Shown in pieces: positions 32,705 to 37,588 of a stretch of 37,588 bases of DNA. The DNA is taken from positions 1-37,588 of the forward strand of contig CALWDW010000062.1 in assembly GCA_944376795.1 (NCBI GenBank), written 5' to 3'. Positions within the stretch are counted from its first letter, which is position 1. Each line of letters opens with the position of its first letter. Source of the DNA: an uncultured Christensenellaceae bacterium. GTDB lineage: Bacteria; Bacillota; Clostridia; Christensenellales; UMGS416. Below the pieces are notes generated by a model, which was given only the letters and a program-made list of their open reading frames with translations, ran no database searches and was not told the origin of the DNA. Made by a program: the position numbers and the translations under genes.

Positions 32705-34051
32705 ATGGCAAGACTTTTTGGAACCGACGGCGTGCGCGGCGTAGCCGGCACGGAATTGACTTGTGAACTGGCCTATGAGCTGGGACGGGCCGGCGCGGCG
32801 GTGCTGACCGAAGGGACCCACCGGCCGACAATCCTGGTGGGACGGGATACCCGCATTTCGGGGACGATGCTGGAGAGCGCCCTGGCGGCTGGAATCTGCT
32901 CGGTGGGGGCTGCGGCCGTGCTGGTGGGGGTGATTCCTACACCGGGAATCGCCTGGCTGACCCGGACGGCCGGCGCAGACGCGGGGGTGGTGATTTCCGC
33001 CTCCCACAACCCTATGGAGTTCAACGGGATCAAGTTTTTTAACCGGGAAGGGTATAAGCTTCCGGACGCGGTGGAGGACGCCATTGAGGCCCACGTCCGG
33101 GCCGGAGGCGCGGGGCTTCCCCGGATGCAGGGCGCGGATGTGGGGACGGTGACCGTCATGGACAACGCTGCTGCACTGTACATGGAGCATCTGCGGAGCT
33201 TGGTGCGGGAGGATATCAGCCGGTACAAGGTGGTGCTGGACTGCGCCAACGGGGCGGCCAGCGCCATTGCGCCCCAGGTGTTTGCCCAGCTGGGCTGCGA
33301 CGTGACGGCCATCTGCAACCAGCCCGACGGCTGCAACATCAACCGGGACTGCGGATCTACCCACATGGAGGGCCTGGCCAAGGCGGTGGTGGAGCATGGG
33401 GCTGACATTGGCCTGGCCTTTGACGGGGACGCCGATCGGCTGCTGGCCGTGGACGAGAAGGGGAACCTGGTGGACGGGGACAAGATCATGCTGATCTGCG
33501 CCCAGGATCTGCGGCGGCAGGGCCGCCTGAAACAGGATACCGTGGTTACCACTGTGATGAGCAACCTGGGCATGACCTTGGCGGCCAAGGAGTTGGGAAT
33601 TCAGCTGGCGCGCACCGCCGTGGGCGACCGGTATGTGCTGGAGTACATGATGGAGCACGGGTGCAGCCTAGGCGGGGAGCAGTCGGGCCACATTATATTC
33701 CTGGACGACAATACCACCGGGGACGGCTTGTGCACCGCTTTGCGGCTGACAGCCTGCGTGGCGGCTTCGGGAGAGCCGCTTTCCCGGCTGGCGGAGATCA
33801 TGGAGGTGCTGCCCCAGGTGCTGGTCAACGTCCGGGTGGACAACGCCAAGAAGAACGGCTGGGAGAAGGATCCCGTGATTGTCCAGGCCATTGCCGAGGT
33901 GACCGCCCGCTATGACGGCCGTGGAACCGTACTGGTTCGCGCTTCGGGAACGGAGCCGCTGGTGCGGGTGATGATGGAGGGAACCGACCGGGAGGCTATT
34001 GCCCGAGATGCGGAAATGCTGGGGAATTTGATCAAAACAAGATTAAATTAG
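32705..34051 (+). CDS. glmM: Phosphoglucosamine mutase
   Basis: 448 residues. It converts glucosamine-6-phosphate to glucosamine-1-phosphate for UDP-GlcNAc and cell-wall synthesis. ARLFGTDGVRGVAGTELT starts it; the catalytic phosphoserine is S100 in SASHNP, the metal loop DGDADR is at 240-245, and the sugar/phosphate loops GGEQSGH and RASGTEPLVRVM follow. Two in-frame ATGs exist (32699 and 32705); MARLFGTDG from 32705 has GGGAG 6 nt upstream and matches the family. It lies 57 nt after trxB, possibly cotranscribed. Confidence 0.97.
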   Translation: MARLFGTDGVRGVAGTELTCELAYELGRAGAAVLTEGTHRPTILVGRDTRISGTMLESALAAGICSVGAAAVLVGVIPTPGIAWLTRTAGADAGVVISASHNPMEFNGIKFFNREGYKLPDAVEDAIEAHVRAGGAGLPRMQGADVGTVTVMDNAAALYMEHLRSLVREDISRYKVVLDCANGAASAIAPQVFAQLGCDVTAICNQPDGCNINRDCGSTHMEGLAKAVVEHGADIGLAFDGDADRLLAVDEKGNLVDGDKIMLICAQDLRRQGRLKQDTVVTTVMSNLGMTLAAKELGIQLARTAVGDRYVLEYMMEHGCSLGGEQSGHIIFLDDNTTGDGLCTALRLTACVAASGEPLSRLAEIMEVLPQVLVNVRVDNAKKNGWEKDPVIVQAIAEVTARYDGRGTVLVRASGTEPLVRVMMEGTDREAIARDAEMLGNLIKTRLN

Positions 34052-34086
34052 TTCAGTATTTTTGCCGCCGGTAACATAGGTTCTAT

Positions 34087-34112
34087 GCGGCGCTATGCCG
34101 CCGTGCTATAAT
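34087..34112 (+). promoter_or_regulatory. Promoter region of rubrerythrin with overlapping inverted repeat
   Basis: A perfect TATAAT lies at 34107-34112. The expected -35 region is poor. GCGGC (34087-34091), 5 nt, GCCGC (34097-34101) forms an inverted repeat between -35 and -10, which could be an operator or a structural feature. Rubrerythrin promoters are often stress-controlled (for example by PerR); the sequence does not look like a classical AT-rich Per box. Confidence 0.5.
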
Positions 34113-34172
34113 ACAAGCATCCGCCGGAAACGGCGCGTAAGATGAGGATTTTTCGTGAAGGAGGATATATAC

Positions 34173-34712
34173 ATGAAGTTCGTATGTAGCATCTGCGGTT
34201 ATGTGTATGAGGGTGACAATCCCCCCGAGAAGTGCCCCCAGTGCGGAGCCCCCGCCAGCAAGTTCAAGGCGATGGAGCAGGGCGAGCGCCAGTGGGCTGA
34301 TGAGCACCGCATCGGCGTGGCCAAGGACGTGGATCCCCGGGTTATCGAGGGCCTGCGCGCCAACTTCACCGGCGAGTGCACCGAGGTGGGTATGTACCTG
34401 GCCATGAGCCGCGCCGCCGACCGCGAGGGTTTCCCCGAGGTGGCCGAAGCCTACAAGCGCATTGCTTGGGAAGAGGCTGAGCACGCCGCCAAGTTCGCTG
34501 AGCTTCTGGGCGAGGTGGTCAGCGACAGCACCAAGGAGAACCTCACCGTCCGCGTGGAGGCCGAGTACGGCGCCACCGCCGGCAAGAAGGAGCTGGCGAC
34601 TTTGGCCAAGCAGCTGAACCTGGACGCCATCCACGATACCGTGCATGAGATGTGCAAGGACGAGGCACGTCACGGCAAGGCTTTCGAGGGCCTGCTGAAG
34701 CGTTACTTCTAA
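34173..34712 (+). CDS. Reverse rubrerythrin (N-terminal rubredoxin, C-terminal ferritin-like)
   Basis: 179 residues. The rubredoxin-like Fe site comes first (C5, C8 in [13 protein letters not shown]21, C24 in CPQCGAP). The ferritin-like diiron domain follows ([13 protein letters not shown] near 68-80, EEAEHAAKF near 100-108, [13 protein letters not shown] near 159-171). This reversed order is the type known in clostridia as part of an NADH-dependent peroxide/oxygen reductase. It detoxifies H2O2 in the cytoplasm. The ATG at 34173 has AAGGAGG 7 nt upstream. It carries its own terminator and probably its own promoter. Confidence 0.95.
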   Translation: MKFVCSICGYVYEGDNPPEKCPQCGAPASKFKAMEQGERQWADEHRIGVAKDVDPRVIEGLRANFTGECTEVGMYLAMSRAADREGFPEVAEAYKRIAWEEAEHAAKFAELLGEVVSDSTKENLTVRVEAEYGATAGKKELATLAKQLNLDAIHDTVHEMCKDEARHGKAFEGLLKRYF

Positions 34713-34764
34713 GACCTTGACGGGGCGGAGGCTCCGTTTGTACCTAAGATAAGCCGATATCCTC

Positions 34765-34792
34765 GGATCCTGCGTGAGCGGGATCCTTTTTT
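34765..34792 (+). terminator. Intrinsic terminator of rubrerythrin
   Basis: GGATCCTGC (34765-34773) pairs with GCGGGATCC (34778-34786), 9 bp with one T-G pair, loop GTGA, then six T (34787-34792). Confidence 0.93.
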
Positions 34793-34861
34793 GTGCGGCA
34801 AAGGAAAAATTGTTTCGGATTCCCTGCTTCGCGGTAAAGAATCCCATGGGAGAAAATAGCG

Positions 34862-34890
34862 TAGCAAAACCACAGGCAGTGTGATATAAT
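34862..34890 (+). promoter_or_regulatory. Extended -10 promoter of the sugar transferase
   Basis: TAGCAA (34862-34867) and TATAAT (34885-34890) are 17 bp apart, with TGA immediately before the -10 (extended -10). It lies about 70 nt after the rubrerythrin terminator and leaves a leader of roughly 60 nt, A/T-rich at first, before the sugar transferase. Confidence 0.8.
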
Positions 34891-34959
34891 CCAATATATA
34901 TACTTCCCTTGGGAGTTCCCTCGCGCAGAGGATATCACAATAGCAGGGGGCAGAGGTCG

Positions 34960-36360
34960 ATGGCCACAGAGAAAACTGCAAAGAATAAAGGGCTGTTTAT
35001 CTTTCTCTTTGCCCTTGTATTCATTGCAATCAATATTGTCGCGTATTGGCTGGTTTGGGACAAGTTTTATGGACAGTCGCCTACCGGAGCGGAGATCTTC
35101 CAGCGCCGGGGGAACTGGCTGTTGATGGCGGTCTACGGATTGCTGCTGTATGTGTTTGCCCAGGTTTACGGGGCTAGCCGTATTGGCACCCTCAAACCGG
35201 GGGAGCTGCTCTTTTCGCAGGGACTTACGCTGTTTTTTGCGGATTTTTTCACGTATTTCCAGGTATGCCTGCTGGCGCTGAAGATGGCCAACCCCCTGCC
35301 TATGCTGGGGATGCTGGCTGTGCAGATTGCCTTTTCGGCTGTGCTGTGCTTTGGCGGCAATAAGCTCTATTACGCGTTCTATCCGCCGCGGCGGATCCTG
35401 ATGGTCTTTGGCTCCTCCATGGCTGAGGCGCTGGTCCCCAAGATGATGCAGCGGGCCGATAAGTACAAGATCTGCGGGGCCATTAGCGCATCAAAGGGCT
35501 TGGAGGCTATCAAGGAGCGGATCAAGGACCAAAAGGCGGTGCTGCTGTGCGACGTTAGCGTCCATCTGCGCAACAAGATCCTGAAATACTGCTACGAGCA
35601 TGCCATCCGGGTGTACATTACGCCCAATTTGTCGGACATCATCGTGGGCAACGCCAAGCCCATCACCCTGTTTGACTCGCCCCTGCTGCTCTGCCGCAAT
35701 GCCGGGCTGACCGCCGGCCAGCGCTTTGTCAAGCGGGCAATGGACATTGTCATCAGCGGCGTGGGCCTTATCGTTGCCAGCCCCATTATGCTGATTACCG
35801 CCATTGCCATCAAGCTCTATGACGGCGGCCCGGTTTTTTTCAAGCAGAAGCGCTGCACCATCCATAACAAGGTTTTTGAGATCCTCAAGTTCCGCAGCAT
35901 GATCGTGGATGCCGAGAAGGACGGCCAGCCCCACGCCGCAGTGGATCACGATCCCCGGATTACCCCGGTGGGCCGGGTGATCCGCGCCACACGCCTGGAT
36001 GAACTGCCCCAGCTCATTAACATCCTCAAGGGGGATATGGCGGTGGTGGGACCCCGTCCCGAGCGGGTGGAGCATGTGGAGGAGTATACCCGGCAGATTC
36101 CCGAGTTCTCCTTCCGTTCCAAGGTCAAGGGCGGCTTGACCGGCTACGCCCAGGTCATGGGCCGGTACAATACCACCGCCTATGATAAGCTGCGCCTGGA
36201 TCTGATGTATATCGAAAACTATTCTATCCTGGAGGACATCAAGCTGATCCTCATGACGGTGAAGATCATGTTCATGCGGGAGAGTACCGCCGGGTTTAAC
36301 CAGAATGAGGAGATCCATGCCGTGGAGGAGTGGATCGGCCAGTCCCAGGACGGAGAATAA
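34960..36360 (+). CDS. Polyprenyl-phosphate sugar phosphotransferase (exopolysaccharide priming)
   Basis: 466 residues. The N-terminal part has about four hydrophobic helices (from residue 12 on: LFIFLFALVFIAINIVAYWLV and onward to about 140), then a Rossmann-like CoA-binding-type region (ILMVFGSSMAEALVP). The catalytic bacterial sugar transferase domain follows after a further membrane helix (VISGVGLIVASPIMLI): FFKQKR, FEILKFRSMIVDAE, ATRLDELPQLINILKGDMAVVGPRPE, GLTGYAQV. These enzymes load the first sugar-phosphate onto undecaprenyl phosphate. ATG 34960 is chosen because the upstream extension is non-homologous; CAGGGGG lies 9 nt before it. No glycan cluster is adjacent. Confidence 0.92.
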   Translation: MATEKTAKNKGLFIFLFALVFIAINIVAYWLVWDKFYGQSPTGAEIFQRRGNWLLMAVYGLLLYVFAQVYGASRIGTLKPGELLFSQGLTLFFADFFTYFQVCLLALKMANPLPMLGMLAVQIAFSAVLCFGGNKLYYAFYPPRRILMVFGSSMAEALVPKMMQRADKYKICGAISASKGLEAIKERIKDQKAVLLCDVSVHLRNKILKYCYEHAIRVYITPNLSDIIVGNAKPITLFDSPLLLCRNAGLTAGQRFVKRAMDIVISGVGLIVASPIMLITAIAIKLYDGGPVFFKQKRCTIHNKVFEILKFRSMIVDAEKDGQPHAAVDHDPRITPVGRVIRATRLDELPQLINILKGDMAVVGPRPERVEHVEEYTRQIPEFSFRSKVKGGLTGYAQVMGRYNTTAYDKLRLDLMYIENYSILEDIKLILMTVKIMFMRESTAGFNQNEEIHAVEEWIGQSQDGE

Positions 36361-36383
36361 GCCACTGGAAATGGGAGGACGCC

Positions 36384-37109
36384 ATGGATACTAAGCGCTT
36401 GCCCAAGCCCGGGTCGCGGATGATTGCCCACCGGGGGCTCAGCGGGCTGGAGACCGAGAATACCTGCGCCGCCTTTGTCGCCGCAGGGAATCGCAGCTAC
36501 TACGGGGTGGAGACCGATGTGCATGTCAGCGCCGACGGCGCGTACATCATCTTCCACGATGACAATACCCTCCGGGTGGGAGGGGAGGACCATGTGGTGG
36601 AGGAAACCGATGCGGCCACGCTGCGGGCCATGACCCTTCTCGACCGCGATGGCGGGGAGAAGACCCGGGCGGATCTGAAGATCCCGCTTCTGCGGGAGTA
36701 CATCCGTGTCTGCCGCAAGTACGATAAGGAGTCCGTGCTGGAGCTGAAGAATCCCATGGCTCCTGGAGCCATTGCCGGCATTGTGGAGGAGATCCGCCAG
36801 GAAGACTGGCTGGAGCGGGTGATTTTCATTTCCTTCAGCCATGAGAATTTGGTGGAGCTGCGCCGCCTACTTCCCCGGCAGCGGCTGCAGTTCCTGACCG
36901 GGGATCCCGCGAACGAGGCTCTGCTGCAGCGGCTGGAGCCCTGGGGCCTGGATCTGGACATCTATTACAAGTCCTTGACCCAGGAGGGGCTGGAGCTGAT
37001 GCACAGTCGCGGTATCCAGGTTAACTGCTGGACGGTGGACGATCCCGCCGACGGCGAGCGTCTGGCTTCCTGGGGCGTGGATTTCATCACCAGCAATATT
37101 TTGGAGTGA
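36384..37109 (+). CDS. Glycerophosphodiester phosphodiesterase
   Basis: 241 residues. It hydrolyses glycerophosphodiesters to glycerol-3-phosphate and an alcohol. IAHRGLSGLETENTCAAF near residues 13-30, the metal-binding GVETDVHVSADG near 41-52, FHDD soon after, SVLELKN near 116 and the end QVNCWTVDD, GVDFITSNILE define the GDPD TIM barrel. No signal peptide, so cytoplasmic. ATG 36384 follows GGGAGGACGCC. It lies 23 nt after the sugar transferase and is likely cotranscribed with it. Confidence 0.94.
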   Translation: MDTKRLPKPGSRMIAHRGLSGLETENTCAAFVAAGNRSYYGVETDVHVSADGAYIIFHDDNTLRVGGEDHVVEETDAATLRAMTLLDRDGGEKTRADLKIPLLREYIRVCRKYDKESVLELKNPMAPGAIAGIVEEIRQEDWLERVIFISFSHENLVELRRLLPRQRLQFLTGDPANEALLQRLEPWGLDLDIYYKSLTQEGLELMHSRGIQVNCWTVDDPADGERLASWGVDFITSNILE

Positions 37110-37271
37110 CGGGCAAAAGATGGGGCGTTTTCCTCCCCCAAAGGACGAGCACGTGTGGTTTTTGCGGGGGAGGGAAACCCTCGCAAACTTCCGCCTCCTT
37201 GGAATCCTGACGGATTCCTGCGGGGGGCTTTTTCGCGGAAAGCGGGCTTTCTTCGACATAGCATAGAAAAG

Positions 37272-37300
37272 ACGGGAGCCTTTCGCGGCCCCCGCTTTTT
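37272..37300 (+). terminator. Possible terminator of the sugar transferase-GDPD operon
   Basis: CGGGAGCC pairs imperfectly with GGCCCCCG (one mismatch) around a short loop at 37281-37287, and a T-run follows (37296-37300). It lies about 160 nt after the GDPD stop. Confidence 0.5.
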
Positions 37301-37327
37301 CATGCGCTCACGTCCCTTGGGGGAGAA

Positions 37328-37347
37328 GGCCCTTTTGCAAAAGGGCC
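37328..37347. repeat. Perfect 20-bp palindrome, dispersed-repeat copy E
   Basis: GGCCCTTTT followed by GC and AAAAGGGCC, perfectly self-complementary, flanked by GGGGGAGA and CCCTCCCCCC. The TTTTGCAAAA core and CCCTCCCCC context match the hairpin copies at 18215-18250 and 37488-37538. Confidence 0.6.
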
Positions 37348-37456
37348 CCCTCCCCCCAAACCCCTTTCCCCCAAAACCTTAGGGGAAGGGACTGCTTGGA
37401 AAAGAGCGGGAATGGCCGCATTCTGATTCCAGTCGTTCCCTTTCTACGCTCCCTAA

Positions 37457-37545
37457 CCTTCCCCTAAAAGTTTTAGAAGGGTGGGGGGTCCGTGGGAGGG
37501 AAACCTTTTGAAAAAAGTTCCCTTCCCCCGCAGGATCCCCCGCCA
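37457..37545. repeat. Dispersed intergenic repeat, copy B
   Basis: The first half (CCTTCCCCTAAAAG, TTTTAGAAGGG) aligns with 18016-18042, and the second half (GTCCGTGGGAGGG, then GTTCCCTTCCCCCGC) aligns with 18211-18254. So the two partial copies near 18 kb seem to be joined in this one. Arms GGGAGGGAAAC and GTTCCCTTCCC can pair. Confidence 0.6.
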
Positions 37546-37554
37546 AAACACTCC

Positions 37555-37583
37555 CAAAACCTGGCCCTAGCTCTGGGCCAGGT
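37555..37583 (-). terminator. Hairpin at window end, possible minus-strand terminator
   Basis: ACCTGGCCC (37559-37567) pairs perfectly with GGGCCAGGT (37575-37583). Read on the minus strand the hairpin is followed by TTTT (complement of 37556-37559), so it could end a gene coming from the right on the minus strand. That gene is outside the window; the T-run is short. Confidence 0.35.
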
Positions 37584-37588
37584 CCTGC

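Larger units (their letters stand above)
37110..37588 (+). other. Repeat-rich non-coding tail
   Basis: 479 bp with no supportable gene. It contains several hairpins: CCTCCCCC (37132-37139) with GGGGGAGG (37166-37173), GGAATCC (37201-37207) with GGATTCC (37212-37218), the possible terminator at 37272-37300, the palindrome at 37328-37347, and a repeat copy at 37457-37545. The window end cuts into a further hairpin at 37559-37583. Confidence 0.6.

Noticed and set aside
36867..37303. Minus-strand ORFs over the end of the GDPD gene and the tail
   Set aside because: Antisense to a clear gene and to hairpin repeats; no ribosome binding site or family likeness.

Overview
The window is a chromosomal segment of a GC-rich Gram-positive bacterium, most likely a gut-type member of the Clostridia (Oscillospiraceae/Oscillospirales-like). 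This is inferred from the str-S10-spc-alpha gene order with map, a KOW protein and infA after adk, the rplQ-ecfA1-ecfA2-ecfT-truA-rplM-rpsI order, zinc-binding forms of S14, S4 and L36, a lid-zinc adenylate kinase, a BceRSAB-type cassette and a rubrerythrin with N-terminal rubredoxin. The genus cannot be fixed by reading alone. Every gene I can support lies on the + strand.

Region 1 (1-16207) holds the 3' end of tuf with its terminator, then a promoter and structured leader that open one long ribosomal superoperon: rpsJ rplC rplD rplW rplB rpsS rplV rpsC rplP rpmC rpsQ rplN rplX rplE rpsN rpsH rplF rplR rpsE rpmD rplO secY adk map KOW-protein infA rpmJ rpsM rpsK rpsD rpoA rplQ, closed by a strong intrinsic terminator. 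The two largest spacers inside it (rplX-rplE and rpmJ-rpsM) both fold into multi-tier inverted-repeat structures, at the places where E. coli has its S8 and S4 control sites.

Region 2 (16208-23000) starts with two genes placed between rplQ and the ECF module: luxS and an MBL-fold hydrolase. Copies of an intergenic repeat family lie on both sides. Then come ecfA1-ecfA2-ecfT (energizing module of vitamin/metal ECF importers), truA, a small predicted metal-binding protein overlapping truA, and a separately promoted rplM-rpsI operon with a near-consensus promoter and a textbook terminator.

Region 3 (23001-28847) has a Cys-rich DUF3795-type protein and a Bce-type detoxification/sensing cassette: response regulator, two-TM histidine kinase, ABC ATPase and 10-TM FtsX-like permease, plus a small membrane protein. 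The response regulator is broken by a perfect 22-bp tandem duplication; deleting one copy restores a full-length 223-residue protein. The ABC promoter still carries a well-formed response-regulator operator (three TGTAAG half-sites).

Region 4 (28848-37588) carries two secreted or surface proteins with Thr/Pro linkers (a phosphodiester-glycosidase/NAGPA-domain protein and a lipoprotein with Asp-box-like repeats). These are followed by thioredoxin reductase, glmM, a reverse rubrerythrin, a polyprenyl-phosphate sugar transferase and a glycerophosphodiester phosphodiesterase. The window ends in a repeat-rich non-coding tail. The main items for a second look are the 22-bp duplication in the response regulator, the structured spacers of the ribosomal operon, the dispersed intergenic repeats and the small overlapping proteins. 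I found no CRISPR array, IS element, prophage or tRNA/rRNA gene.
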